From the NCBI GenBank assembly GCA_032716605.1, contig CM064572.1:37180313-37244312 (forward strand): 64,000 nucleotides of DNA, in the 5' to 3' direction. This stretch comes from Paralithodes platypus (Eukaryota > Arthropoda > Malacostraca > Decapoda > Lithodidae). A model generated the notes under the pieces. It made no database searches and had not been told where the DNA came from. It was given only the letters and a program-made list of their open reading frames with translations. The translations under genes and the position numbers were made by a program. Below, piece by piece: positions 9,758 to 21,285 of the stretch; the first letter of the stretch is position 1; every line of letters starts with the position of its first letter.

Positions 9758-11011
9758 TTAAGCATCGAGCAAGGAATCTTCTGAAAAAAGTTAGATGCTT
9801 CTCGGATGCTCGTAAGAAGTACGTATCGGATTTTGAACAGTAATTCAATAAGCAAAAACACTGGCAATTAAATACTATTAAAGGCTTAAATTGGCATAAG
9901 AATAATTAAAAGAATATGCAATAGTAAATGGCAAACATTAAAAGGAAGTACTCCGCAAATGCAACGGCAATAGCCTACTCGGATTGTGCTCGTGGGCCAC
10001 TAATCACTAAAGTAGCCAAGCTTGCAACACATGAAATCAATACTGCATAAACAATATCATACATAAGGAAAGCTTCAATACTATTCTGTATCTACTAATC
10101 GAGTAAAGTCTAGCTGGGGTACTGTAGGCAAAAAGGTAGCAGTGACTGAGCAAAAACGGCTCGTAGCCTAACGAAGTCCTCACGACTGTTTAAAGTATTA
10201 CGTTAAAACTAACAAGTGCCCTTTGAGAAATCCAGATCCCTTGTATCTGGTTTTCTCCCGTCTCCTTGACAAAGTAAAAACAAACTGTTAATAAAATACA
10301 GGGTGGTTAGGCTCTTGCCCTCACGCACTGTAAATTATTAACTCAACACAGTCAGCCGCGAAGACAACCTAGGCTTCACTGAACCGAAACGAGTATGCAG
10401 GTTTATCGCTTAACCACTGCATCAAACAACAACTCGTAACACAGAAAAGCCTTACCCCAGTCTAGCATTACCTAGACTAGCAGAAAACAGGAATAATAAT
10501 AATAACACACAGGGAAATGCATATACAAGTGCAACAAACATAAATCAATCCTATTCTAAGTCAACCTTTCCAAAATAGGCTATCTAATAGGCAAGTATCT
10601 CGTGAGAACTCAAGCGATAATACGTTGGCTGACTAGCTCTGCACCAACGGGACCATGGAAGTTAAACAGGGCAGGGAAAAGAGGAAATAAGAATGTAAGG
10701 TAGTAGAGAAAGTTCCCATCAGTCAGAAGAATATAAATAGTTAGCAAGGGAAATGAGAAGTCGCTCTGCCTAATGAGTTCTGATGAAAAAATGGCTAGAC
10801 TTCCCTTTTATACCCGGCCCTCTAGTGAGCCCAACGTGAACTACTAAGGACCGCCCACTGACAACCATTACGTCATTTCTCTCTCTCCTCTGGGATACAC
10901 AAAGGCTCCCCCTAGCACTGAGGGAGGGAGGAGTGCTAGTGAGTTAGGCCTACCTCCTGCCTGGCGTACCCACTGACACCTAACTGTGGCTGTTTCTCTT
11001 CCCATCATTAC

Positions 11012-11124
11012 AATTATTATGTTCCTTCCAACAACCAACTATACTCCTAAAATCGATTAATGAAATTTTACAAACACATGTGGCAGTCCGTGGATTCGAA
11101 TCCAGGATACTCACACCGAAAATC
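11012..11124 (-). mobile_element. 5'-truncated tRNA-SINE inside the 3' LTR
   Basis: Absent from the partner LTR. On the minus strand it has a B box GGATTCGAATCC and a body similar to the SINE at 36150-36300 (CACATG...ATTTCATTAAT...GTTGG). The A-box half is missing, as for a 5'-truncated retrotransposition product. Confidence 0.7.
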
Positions 11125-11353
11125 AAATAAGTTTTACACACAATACTTATAACTAATGATATAAAATAGAACTCGTTGACTCAGATGAAAACAAAATACA
11201 TATTCATAATACTTATAGTACAACGGCTCACACGAACTAAGTTAGGAAACTCTACATAGACTACAGCCAAAGTTCCTGCCCTGACGATCCTAGCGAGAGT
11301 AGGGCATGACTAGGCGTTCTGTACAGCATGCTCACACGTGGACATGCGTCACA

Positions 11354-11364
11354 CCTCCCCCAAG
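11354..11364 (-). other. Polypurine tract
   Basis: Minus strand CTTGGGGGAGG directly precedes the 3' LTR start (TGTGACG). This is the expected plus-strand priming site. Confidence 0.75.
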
Positions 11365-11750
11365 ATTTTACTCGCTCAACCCTGAGCTAAAATCTGACAA
11401 ACACAGAACCCCATCAAGCCCCCCAAAACCCAGCGACCGCATGGCACTAAAACAAAGCTGAGTTTATCACCAAAACACATCTTATTATACAAAAAAAAAA
11501 TCACATTTTATAACTCCTCCCAACAATCGCAAAAAGACACAATATCATGGTCCCAGAGCGAGCTTACAGCAGCTCAGCCGTTTGATAGTTCGTGGACTAC
11601 TCAAACTCTATAGGCTATGACAAACTTATACGATTACCTATATCAAAAGAAAGAGTTTTTATATGATTTTTATATTTTAATATGTTTTTCCCGGCTGCAC
11701 TATAAGGGCAGCCTATTTTCCTCCACTCAAACCCACACACCTGTGATAGC

Positions 11751-14700
11751 CTACGACTGATCATCCACCCTTGATAAACAATCCGCGATCACATTGTCAC
11801 ATCCAGCAATATGACGGATGTCCAGGTTATACTCCTGCAACATCAAAGACCACCTGGTCAGTCTCATATTGCGATTGTGAAATTGATTCAGGAATCTCAA
11901 AGCGTGATGATCAGTGTAGATAACCACGACTGGGCCATAGGCTGGAACATACACCTCGAAGTGCCTGAGCGACAGCACAATCGCCAGTAATTCCTTTTCT
12001 ATTGTAGAATAGTTCTTTTGTGCAGCATTGAACTTCTTAGAAAAGAAACTTACTGGGTGTTCCACACCTTCATTGTCTCTCTGTAGCAAGACGGCACCAG
12101 CCCCTACACCACTAGCATCTGTTGCCAGCTGAAAAGGCCTGTTAAAGTCTGGGGCCCTGAGTATCGGGTGAGTACATAGCAAATGTTTCACCAAAGTGAA
12201 AGCCTTTTCGCACTCAGGTGCCCACAAAAACTTTTTGTCTTTAGATAACAAATCTGTGAGAGGTGCCAACACCGTTGAGTAACCTTTTATGAAGCGTCTG
12301 TAGTAGCCTATCATACCCAAGAATCTCATAATCTGCTTCTTGGATGTTGGGTGCGGAAATTTATTGATAGCCTGTACCTTGTTCTGAGGAGGGCACACCT
12401 GTCCCCTTCCCACTACAAACCCAAGGTACTGCACAGTGGCTTTTACGAAGTCACACTTTGCCAAATTTACTACCAGACCTGCTTCACTAAGTTTCCGGAA
12501 CAAGGTCTCAAGGTGCTCACAATGGCTCTCAAAGTCGTCATCATAAATGATTACATCGTCCAAATATAAGGTGCAATTCGGAATGTCCTTTACAATTTCA
12601 TTCATCAGGTTCTGAAACGTTGCTGGTGCATTCTTAAGTCCGTAAGGCATAACATTGCACCGGTAGGTACTCCCGTCCACAACAAAACCACATACCTCTT
12701 TAGCACGCTCGGACAAAGGTACTTGCCAGTAACCTTTTACTAAATCTACTTTAGACAAAAAACGAGCATTACCAATTTTGTCAACACTATCATCAACTCG
12801 AGGAAGAGGATATGGGTTAGTTGGAGTCAAACCGTTTAACCTACGGAAATCAATACAAAAGCGTACCTTGCCATCTGGCTTAGGCTGCAGTGTTACGGGG
12901 GAAGTCCACTTAACTGTGCCTTTCTCTATCAACCCTCTACCGAGCATATACTCCAACTCATCCCTCAGAGCTGGTAGTTTTATGGGGGGCACACGGTACG
13001 GGATTGACTTAAAGGGTATATGGTCCCCCACGTCAACATCATGCATAGCCTGAGTAGTGAGGCCTGGGTGTTCAGCAAATACAGTGGGGTATGAACCGAA
13101 CAACTGACGGATAGCATCAAACTGCGGCTCAGGCAAATGAGCTATAGCCTCGTCAGCCCTTAGGCTCGAGTTCCCCGCCCACTGATCTGCTGAAACATGT
13201 TGATCCCAGCTATCCTCCTCCGAAGCTTGACTGTCCCCCTCTCCTTCTCCACCACGGCCGCAACAAGCAAACACAGGGACAGTGAGAGGCTCAGAGGGGC
13301 GCCTCACATACTCTTTAATAAGGTTCACGTGACATAACTGGTTCTTTTTCCTCCTCTCTGGAGTGGCAACAAGGTAATCTAAGTCTGAAATTTGTTCTAC
13401 AATTTTATAAGGTCCAGTGTACTTCGCAGAGAGGGGGTTACCAACCAAAGGCAACAAAATTAATACCTCTTGTCCTACAGTGAACTTCCGGAGCCTCACT
13501 TTGCGATCATACCTGTCCTTCATCAAAGCTTGTGATTCTGTCAAATTTCTACCTGCCATCTCCAGACTTCTACCTGCCATCTCCAGCATGCGCTCACGGC
13601 TTTCAAGCACATACTTTAATAATGGACAAGGCTGCACAGTCCCCTCCAAAATTTCTTTCAGCATGTTAAGGGGGCCCCTGACACGGTGTCCAAAAATCAG
13701 CTCGTTTGGACTAAATCCCAGGCTCTCACCAGGTACCTCCCGAGCAGCAAACAGCACATAAGGCAATCCAAGATCCCAATCCATACTGTTGTCAGCACAA
13801 TAACACCTGAGCATGCTTTTAAGTGTAGCATGCCACCGCTCAAGCACCCCTTGACTCTCAGGGTGATACGCTGACGATACTACTACTCGTATCCCATGCT
13901 GTTGCATGGTTTTCTTGAACATGTTGGAGGTGAAATTAGATCCCTGATCAGACTGAATCTCCTCCAGGTACCCGTACCTTGAGAAGTACCACAACAAGTT
14001 ACTGACTACCGTCTTAGCCATTCCATTTTTCATAGGGTATGCATCGGGGTATCTAGTGGCAACATCCATTATGGTTAACACAAATTTATTTCCAGCCTTA
14101 GTGGGAGGGAGTGGACCAACCATGTCAACAATAATTTTACTAAAGGGTGGCCCAATCACAGGAATAGGGTGTAACGGAGCCTTAGGAATAACTTGGTTCG
14201 GTTTCCCGACACGTTGACAAATATCACATGAGTTTATCCATGACTGCACATGAGACTTCATCCCCGGCCACCAAAACAATTTCCCCAAAGCCGCCACCGT
14301 TTTCTTGGCACCCAAATGTCCTGATAATGGAGAATCATGAGCCAACCTAAGCAAACTTTCCCTGCAGCCCTCTGGCACGACCAGCTGGTCAACTGTACCT
14401 GATCTGCCCTCCCAGTTCCTTTTAGGATCTTGATATCGGTGGTATAAAATTCCATTAACGAAAAAAAAATCCCCTGCCTTTGCATCCCTATCTTCTTCAA
14501 ACTCCACAGCCCCATTGGTACACTGCAAAACCTCTGGATCCTCTAATTGCAACTTTCGAATGTCTGTGGGAGCCAACATGTCTAACTGCTTGGTCAACAA
14601 CTCATGCCCTCCCCCAACATCCAACTTAGACATCCGGTTTTCTCGCTGCAGGTAACGGTGCTGTCTCTGAGTCTCTGCCTCCTCCACTACTTTATCAACT

Positions 14701-14862
14701 GTGTTAGGCACTGGAGTTACAACAGACTCGGTCAAAGGTCCTGCTATTGGGTCTTTTGGGAGAGCCACTGGTTCTAAACTCTTCAAACTTTTCCCAGCCT
14801 TCCGCTTCTCCTTAATTCCCTTCCTCCGCTGTTCTGTGGCCTGGGAAATAGGCTGTGATACC
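11751..14862 (-). pseudogene. Pol of Gmr1-like copy 1: integrase, RT, RNase H
   Basis: The minus-strand frame is open from the MITE boundary to the stop at 11751; numbering below is from the Met at 14786 (1011 aa). Integrase comes first: HHCC zinc finger H150, H157, C187, C190; catalytic D221, D280, E316 (D-D-35-E spacing); GPY module near 458. A linker is followed by a Gypsy-type RT (CIDFRRLN, MPYGLKNAPATFQ, YLDD at 741-744) and RNase H (TDAS near 890, IEKEL, YTDHHAL), ending near residue 1011. All catalytic residues I can place are present. The upstream protease and gag are in the same frame once the MITE at 14867-15345 is removed, so this was one gag-pol polyprotein. A 21-bp direct duplication encodes the repeated EMAGR near residues 402-412. 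Confidence 0.9.
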
Positions 14863-14866
14863 TTAA

Positions 14867-15345
14867 CCCATAACTAGCGGCACGCAACATAAGTCGAGTA
14901 TAATAAATCTGGACTACATAGCGGCGCGCGACATAGGTCGTGTGGCAATTTCAGCACGTAATGTTGCTGAGAGAGAGAGACAAGTGGTGGCAGGAGAGTA
15001 GCGAGCGTATGACTGCTCCAGACCACCGCGGCGAACCAACTGACACGAATCCCACCTCCTCCCTCCCTCTCTCACTCGCTACATACTGAATTGCATGGGG
15101 AAAGTACCGAATTACATGCTTTTTGCACTCGTGTTGCGCGGTTTTTGCAAGAAAACTAGCCGTCATAAAAGGATCGTTGTGGTGTCATTGGAAAGCTCTG
15201 TTTATGCCCTTTCAGGGATAGATACTTGGTTTATGCTCTGGGTCTTATTTAGGCATGAAAATGATCACGTAAACAGCCCTATTTTGGCTAAAAACACCCC
15301 GCTGGGCGGTACATATAAATAAACCACTAGGCCGCTAATAAGGTG
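14867..15345. mobile_element. TTAA MITE, family B (copy 2), splitting gag-pol
   Basis: TTAA 14863-14866 and 15346-15349, 479 bp, ends CCCATAACTAGCGGC and CACCTTATTAGCGGC (inward). It closely resembles copies 1, 3 and 6. On the minus strand the first TTAA lies inside codons for Phe-Lys; the insertion adds a stop and separates protease from integrase. Removing the insert plus one TTAA restores an open frame. Confidence 0.9.
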
Positions 15346-15349
15346 TTAA

Positions 15350-17391
15350 ATGCTTGGGAACGAGTTACCACACATGCCATCTGTTGGTGTTGACAACTCA
15401 CTACCCACTCTTGTTCCTCCCTACTCACGTCGGCCGGCCTCTCGGCAACGACTAAGGGTGGAACGTCTAAAGTAGGCACCGCAAAGTCGTTGCCGAGAAG
15501 AAGGTCGACGCCCTCCACTGGCAATTTCTCAACGATCCCAACATCTAAGTCCTTAATCACACCATCAACTTCCAGCTCCACACGAACCAACGGGTATGAC
15601 CTGGTCGCATTAATACCCTGAACAACAACCACCCGTGCCGCATTAATTGGTCCCCCGGTGAAATTCTTCAAAAGTGTCTGTGAAGCTCCAGTATCACGCA
15701 AAACTTCCACCTTATGCTGGCAACCCGCCCAACTTACCCTACCGGTCCCTCTATGGGCGCAAAAGACATCACGGACAGGGGACGAGCCTTCCTGAGTCTT
15801 ATACATAGCCTGTGACCCTGCCGCTGGCAAACTACCCTGGGTAAATCCAGACGACATTTCAGCCACACCTATGCTGCGCACCAAAGACACGGCTGCAGCT
15901 GGCGGCTTACTAGGACAAGATTTTGCATAATGCCCCTTCTTTCTACAATGAAAACATTCCACTTCCCCTATCGGTCTCTTCTGATAAGGGGCGGAGTTCT
16001 GACCCTTCTGTAATCGGACGGCTGTAGTCTTTGGTTCAGTCCTGGTATCTTGGCTTTTAAACTGAGGTTTATATCTATAGTGATTGTCCTGAGCTCGAGG
16101 GTTTGGAGTATCGCGCCCCTTGGGAACTGCATCAACACGCTTTACAGATTCACATCCCCTGATAAGCGACAACCTGAGGTCAGCCATCTCAGCTGCCTCT
16201 TGAAGAGTTCTTGGGTTCTTTTCTTTAATAGTTAAAGTCATTTCTGCACCAGTACACTTATAAAACTGCTCGAGCAGAAACAGCTCAGTCAACTGTTCTG
16301 CCGTCTCAGCTTTCTCAGAACGTGTCCAGTTTTTAAGTGCATCTTTTAAGTCCCGGGCATGTTCAAGAAAGGTCGCCTCCCTAGTCTTTGTAACACCCCG
16401 AAACTTCAATCGATATGTTTCCGGTTGCAACTCGTATGCCCGTAGGACAGCTCTCTTCAATTCTGGGTAGTCAATGCAAGACTCTAAAGGCAGTGCATCA
16501 TAAGCCTTCAGACCCTTACCCGTAAGTCTTGAGGAGACTAGAGCTGCCCACTTCTCTTCAGGCCAACTATGCTCCCTACACTTCTTCTCAAAACGATTAA
16601 AAAATTCTGTGACTTCAGTTTCACTAAATACCGGCACCAATTTGACTAAGTGGGCTAAGGACTGTTCTCTTACTTGGCCCTCACGGCCCATCCGAGTCCC
16701 TGTCGACTCTGCACGAGTCTTATCTAAATCTAATTTAGCACAATATTTCTCTGAGTCGTACCTAAGCTCAGCCTCATGCCTCCTGGTCTCATCCTCCTGC
16801 ATCCTAACCTCAATCTCATGCCTCCTCGTCTCATCCTCCTGCCTCCTGGTCTCATCCTCCTGCTTCCTAGCCTCAATCTCCTGCTTCCTAGCCTCAATCT
16901 TAGCAAGCTCAAGTCTAAATACCATATCTGGAGACAGGCAGGAAGAGGGAGCTGCCACTACTGAAGGAGGGGGGCAAAAAATGGGGAACCACCACGTGCA
17001 CCACCCGAGGGCGCTCCAATCTGCCAATTCTCATCCCTCTGTGGGAGAGTGCTAACCTCCGGTAACTGAGTGGACGGCACTGTGGGAATCGAGTGAGAGG
17101 GGATCTGGGGAGGAACCCCCCCAAACGCCCTCTCCTCCGAAACCCCATGTCGCCCACGCAACACCCAGGAAATCAGCTCCCCCTTGGACATCCTGCTACA
17201 TTGGAAATGCCCAAAACCTTGGCTATCAGGTGCAAGCCACAAACATCCACCCCAGTCAGCCTCTCATCCGTCACGTGGTACCGCTTACTCACAAAAACTC
17301 TAGCATCCTCCTCACTGGTTACTAACGGCACACCTTCAAATGACATCTCTCGCTCATCGTCAGTGCTAATGCACGACATACTGAAGTCCAC
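15350..17391 (-). pseudogene. Gag and protease of Gmr1-like copy 1
   Basis: Minus strand. The N-terminal part lies in two other frames (17391 to about 17200, then about 17190 to 16970) before the main frame (16970 down to the MITE), so two frameshifts disrupt gag; the frame's apparent Met at 17027 is an artefact. Comparison with copy 2 (61340 onward) confirms the register: TSEEDAR near the start, SRMSKGEL/SRGDL, then an R/K/E/Q-rich tandem region (RKQE/RRQEDE), probable coiled coil, then a capsid-like segment (EFFNRFEKKCREH, SRLTGKGLKAYD). A CCHC zinc knuckle CFHCRKKGHYAKSC lies near 15920-15960 and a retroviral-type aspartic protease site LRDTGASQTL near 15690. Confidence 0.85.
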
Positions 17392-17573
17392 AAAAAAATT
17401 CTCGAGACAAAAGTGTTAAACTTCCTATGCAAGCACTAATTACTAAATTAATTGGAGTCTCTTAAATGCTTTACTAATTGCCATACAAAACAAAAATATT
17501 CTTCAATATGCATGCTAAAATACAAACAAACAAATGTTGTACAACTCTGCAAAAATGTATACTGTTCACAAAA

Positions 17574-17591
17574 TCCTAAGCAAGGTCGCCA
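17574..17591 (-). other. Primer binding site
   Basis: Minus strand TGGCGACCTTGCTTAGGA starts two bases inside the 5' LTR. The identical 18-mer follows the LTR of copy 2 at 61118. The first eight bases match the PBS type complementary to tRNA-Arg 3' ends, but the rest diverges from the tRNA-Arg I know, so the primer is uncertain. Confidence 0.75.
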
Positions 17592-17593
17592 TT

Positions 17594-19444
17594 TGTTACG
17601 AACTGGCACTCGGGTACACAAGGGCTCTCAATCAGGACTCGAATACGGCTCGCTGCCACAACGGAAACACACGATCCCAACCCCTGAGTACTGCCAGCCG
17701 AACAAAAAACACCAATACCCTCCAGAGTTCAATCTGCTATAACGGGGTATACAAGAACTCGGTACTAGTGTTCAACAACAGACTAATAAAGAGACAGGAA
17801 TTATCTAGTCTGGTCAACAATCAAACAATGAAGTAAGAAACAACAACACAAAAGAATAGTGTTGGCCGAAGCCGAAGTAATCCACCCTTGACTATGAACT
17901 TAAGAAGTCCACCACCCTCTACTTCGGATCGGCACTATTACGTTACGTTAATTAATAGTCCTTAAGCATCGAGCAAGGAATCTTCTGAAAAAAGTTAGAT
18001 GCTTCTCGGATGCTCGTAAGAAGTACGTATCGGATTTTGAACAGTAATTCAATAAGCAAAAACACTGGCAATTAAATACTATTAAAGGCTTAAATTGGCA
18101 TAAGAATAATTAAAAGAATATGCAATAGTAAATGGCAAACATTAAAAGGAAGTACTCCGCAAATGCAACGGCAATAGCCTACTCGGATTGTGCTCGTGGG
18201 CCACTAATCACTAAAGTAGCCAAGCTTGCAACACATGAAATCAATAGTGCATAAACAATATCATACATAAGGAAAGCTTCAATACTATTCTGTATCTACT
18301 AATCGAGTAAAGTCTAGCTGGGGTACTGTAGGCAAAAAGGTAGCAGTGACTGAGTAAAAACGGCTCGTAACCTAGCGAAGTCCTCACGACTGTTTAAAGT
18401 ATTACGTTAAAACTAACAAGTGCACTTTGAGAAATCCAGATCCCTTGTATCTGGTTTTCTCCCGGCTCCTTGACAAAGTAAAAACAAACTGTTAATAAAA
18501 TACAGGGTGGTTAGGCTCTTGCCCTCACGCACTGTAAATTATTAACTCAACACAGTCAGCCGCGAAGACAACCTAGGCTTCACTGAACCGAAACGAGTAT
18601 GCAGGTTTATCGCTTAACCACTGCATCAAACAACAACTCGTAACACAGAAAAGCCTTACCCCAGTCTAGCATTACCTAGACTAGCAGAAAACAGGAATAA
18701 TAATAATAACACACAGGGAAATGCATATACAAGTGCAACAAACATAAATCAATCCTATTCTAAGTCAACCCTTCCAAAATAGGCTATCTAATAGGCAAGT
18801 ATCTCGTGAGAACTCAAGCGATAATACGTTGGCTGACTAGCTCTGCACCAACGGGACCATGGAAGTTAAACAGGGCAGGGAAAAGAGGAAATAAGAATGT
18901 AAGGTAGTAGAGAAAGTTCCCATCAGTCAGAAGAATATAAATAGTTAGCAAGGGAAATGAGAAGTCGCTCTGCCTAATGAGTTCTGATGAAAAAATGGCT
19001 AGACTTCCCTTTTATACCCGGCCCTCTATTGAGCCCAACGTGAACTACTAAGGACCGCCCACTGACAACCATTACGTAATTTCTCTCTCTCCTCTGGGAT
19101 ACACAAAGGCTCCCCCTAGCACTGAGGGAGGGAGGAGTGCTAGTGACTTAGGTCTACCTCCTGCCTGGCGTACCCACTGACACCTAACTGTGGCTGTTTC
19201 TCTTCCCATCATTACAAATAAGTTTTACACACAATACTTATAACTAATGATATAAAATAGAACTCGTTGACTCAGATGAAAACAAAATACATATTCATAA
19301 TACTTATAGTACAACGGCTCACACGAACTAAGTTAGGAAACTCTACATAGACTACAGCCAAAGTTCCTGCCCTGACGATCCTAGCGAGAGTGGGGCATGA
19401 CTAGGCGTTCTGTACAGCATGCTCACACGTGGACATGCGTCACA
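17594..19444 (-). repeat. 5' LTR of Gmr1-like copy 1
   Basis: 1851 bp, TG...CA, followed by TSD GTAG. Free of the two insertions present in its partner. Contains a TATA-like box at 19011-19017 and a conserved CCAGATAC-GGATCTGG hairpin near 18434-18456, also found in the other Gmr1-like LTRs of the window. Confidence 0.9.
19011..19017 (-). promoter_or_regulatory. Putative TATA box of the 5' LTR
   Basis: Minus strand GGGTATAAAAGGG, conserved at the same place in the other LTR (10804-10815). Position in the upstream third of the LTR fits a U3 core promoter. Confidence 0.5.
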
Positions 19445-19493
19445 GTAGTTACCAGGTGTACCACTACCGACATACAACATAAATCATCTTTAA

Positions 19494-19973
19494 CCCTTAA
19501 TTAGCGGCTCACCACATAAGTCGAGTTAAATAAAGCTGGACTATGTGGCGGCGCTCGACATAACTCGAGTGGCAATTTCAGCACGTAATGTTGCTGAGAG
19601 AGAGAGACAAGTGGTGGCAGGAGAGTAGCGAGCGTATGACTGCTCCAGACCACCGCGGCGAACATACTGACACGAATCCCAGCTCCCTCCTCCCTCTCTC
19701 ACTTGCTATATAAGGAATTGTATCGGGAAAGTGGCTAATTACATGCTTTTTGCACTCGCGTTGCACGGTTATTGCAAGAAAACTAGCCATCATAAAAGGA
19801 TCATTATGGTGTCATTCGAAAGCTCTGTTTATGCCCTTTCAGGGATAGGTACTTGTTTTACGTTCTGGGTCTTATTTAGGCATGAAAATGATCACGTAAA
19901 CAGCCCTATTTTGGCTAAAAACACCCCGCTGGGCGGTACATATAAATAAACCGCATACGCCGCTCGTAAGGTG
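19494..19973. mobile_element. TTAA MITE, family B (copy 3)
   Basis: TTAA 19490-19493 and 19974-19977, 480 bp. Ends CCCTTAATTAGCGGC and CACCTTACGAGCGGC. It lies 45 bp outside the LTR retrotransposon, in the foldback repeat region. Confidence 0.85.
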
Positions 19974-19994
19974 TTAAATACATATAATAAAATA

Positions 19995-20230
19995 CTTATT
20001 AATCTATAATAATAGGTTAGGTTAGGTTAGGTTGTTTGGTTAGGGTAATGTATTTTTGTATCCAAAGGCAGTCAAAATAGACGGAAAATGATGGTGAGCG
20101 TCCGCGTAGTGTAAACAAGACGGGCGGTACACCCAGTAACTACATTCTTGCCAAAATTTGTTGCCAATATTGTTGCATCTCCTGTATATTTACCCATTTA
20201 GGTTAGGTTAGGTTAGGTTTTTTGGTTAGG
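19995..20230. repeat. Foldback repeat remnant with TTAGG arrays
   Basis: (TTAGG)3-4 at 20013-20033 and 20198-20219, each followed by TTTGGTTAGG. Between them is a unit fragment (TTGTTGCATCTCCTGTATATT) matching the inverted form of the repeat at 8290-8895. Confidence 0.7.
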
Positions 20231-20234
20231 TTAA

Positions 20235-20716
20235 CGCCTTACGAGCGGGCCCGTCGGTAACTTCTACTACCCGCCAAGCGGGTGGTTTTACCCTAAACGA
20301 CCTTGTTTCCGTGCTCTTTTTCATGCATAAACAAGAGCCAGAGTGTAATACAAATATGTATCCCTGAGTTATCGCCCTGATAACTGAGCTTTCCAATGAC
20401 ACCAGAACCATCCTTCTATGACCACGCATTATCTTGCAACGATCGTGCAAGACGAGTGCAAAATCCCTATATAACAGTAATTTCCTTACATAATTCCCTG
20501 TGTAGCGAGGCAGTGAGTGTGGGTATGTGTGGAGTAGGGCCCAGTGCTGGCGCGGGAGCCGTGTCGAATGATCAGACCCGACTTACGGTCCTCCCACCGC
20601 TCGTCTCTCTCTCAGAGCCAAATATTGCTTAGAATTTTACACCGCCTTAAGTCGGTCCCCGCCACATAGTCCTTTCTTCTCTAGACCGACTTAAGTCCGG
20701 TCCCACCAGACAAGGG
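20235..20716. mobile_element. TTAA MITE, family B (copy 4, divergent, inverse)
   Basis: TTAA 20231-20234 and 20717-20720, 482 bp. Inverse orientation to copies 1-3: it begins CGCCTTACGAGCGGGCC and carries the diagnostic TTTTCATGCATAAACAAGAGCC...TATCCCTGA core. It shares more with copy 5 than with copies 1-3 and 6, so it marks a second subfamily. Confidence 0.8.
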
Positions 20717-20720
20717 TTAA

Positions 20721-20815
20721 TGAAAAAAAAATGGCAATGAAGCATATGATGATAGGAACCCAAAACTACCATTAGATATTTGTTACCTATATTGTTGCAT
20801 CTCCTACATATTTAC
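20721..20815. repeat. Continuation of the foldback repeat unit
   Basis: GAAGCATATGATGATAGGAACC, ACTACCATTAGATATTTGTTACC and TGTTGCATCTCC match the inverted unit at 8716-8895. MITE B4 therefore landed inside this unit. Confidence 0.65.
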
Positions 20816-20925
20816 CATGTAAGCTATCTAACTCTTTATTGATTATGTTTTTTGTAGCCTAATATATAATTTTTAATATGATGGCAGATGAGAGGCTACT
20901 GTTAATCTTTAAGGAGACTTAGGCA

Positions 20926-21240
20926 AGAGTTGTGTTATCAGGTGTATCACCTACCTCTGACCGGGTATATCCTAGTGTTTACTAAACCCCTTTGAAAGGA
21001 CATTAGCCTAACCGGAATGAGTTGTGTTACCGGGCGTACGTCGTGTAAACACGTGAGTTGATGTCAAACAGCGGGGGTGTGGGGGAGGCAGCCCCCACCC
21101 ATAATACTAGAATACATTAGGTCAAGGTTGTTAGGTTAAGCTAATGCCCTTTAAAAGGGGTATAACCTAGTAAACACTAGGATATACCCGGTCAGAGGTA
21201 GGTGATACGCCCGATAACACAACTCTTAACGCCTAACCTG
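20926..21240. mobile_element. Foldback element with about 95-bp inverted arms
   Basis: Left arm from TTAGGCAAGAGTTGTG (20927) through ATCAGGTGTATCACCTACC and CTAGTGTTTACTA to about 21020. The right arm (about 21135-21238) is its inverse, ending CACAACTCTTAACGCCTAA. The spacer holds a G/C-rich hairpin GGGGGTGTGGGGGAGGCAGCCCCCACCC. A related fragment follows the LTR element at 19449-19470. No coding capacity, TSD not clear. Confidence 0.65.
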
Positions 21241-21285
21241 ACAACCTTACCTAACCTATCCTAGAGTTACCAAAATTATACCTAA

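Larger units (their letters stand above)
8906..11353 (-). repeat. 3' LTR of Gmr1-like copy 1, with two insertions
   Basis: Aligns with 17594-19444 end to end except for a 484-bp block (9274-9757 plus one TTAA) and about 113 bp at 11012-11124. The first is MITE B1, the second a truncated SINE. On the minus strand it starts TGTGACGCATG and ends CAGTTCGTAACA. Confidence 0.9.
8906..19444 (-). mobile_element. Gmr1-like LTR retrotransposon (Gypsy-class, integrase-first), copy 1
   Basis: Complete outline: LTRs 8906-11353 and 17594-19444, both TG...CA; 4-bp target duplication GTAG at 8902-8905 and 19445-19448; PBS next to the right LTR and polypurine tract next to the left one, fixing minus-strand transcription. 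Coding order is gag, zinc knuckle, protease, integrase, RT, RNase H. Gypsy-like RT with integrase upstream of RT is the arrangement described for the Gmr1 lineage. By eye the LTRs differ at about a dozen substitutions once two insertions in the left LTR are set aside, so integration is fairly recent. No env-like ORF lies between pol and the 3' LTR. The copy is disabled by a MITE in gag-pol and by gag frameshifts. Confidence 0.9.

Noticed and set aside
11354..11750. An env-like gene downstream of pol
   Set aside because: Only about 400 bp lies between the pol stop and the LTR, with no ORF.
17027..17391. Met at 17027 as the gag start
   Set aside because: The first residues of that frame are out of register; comparison with copy 2 places the true N-terminus in other frames up to 17391.
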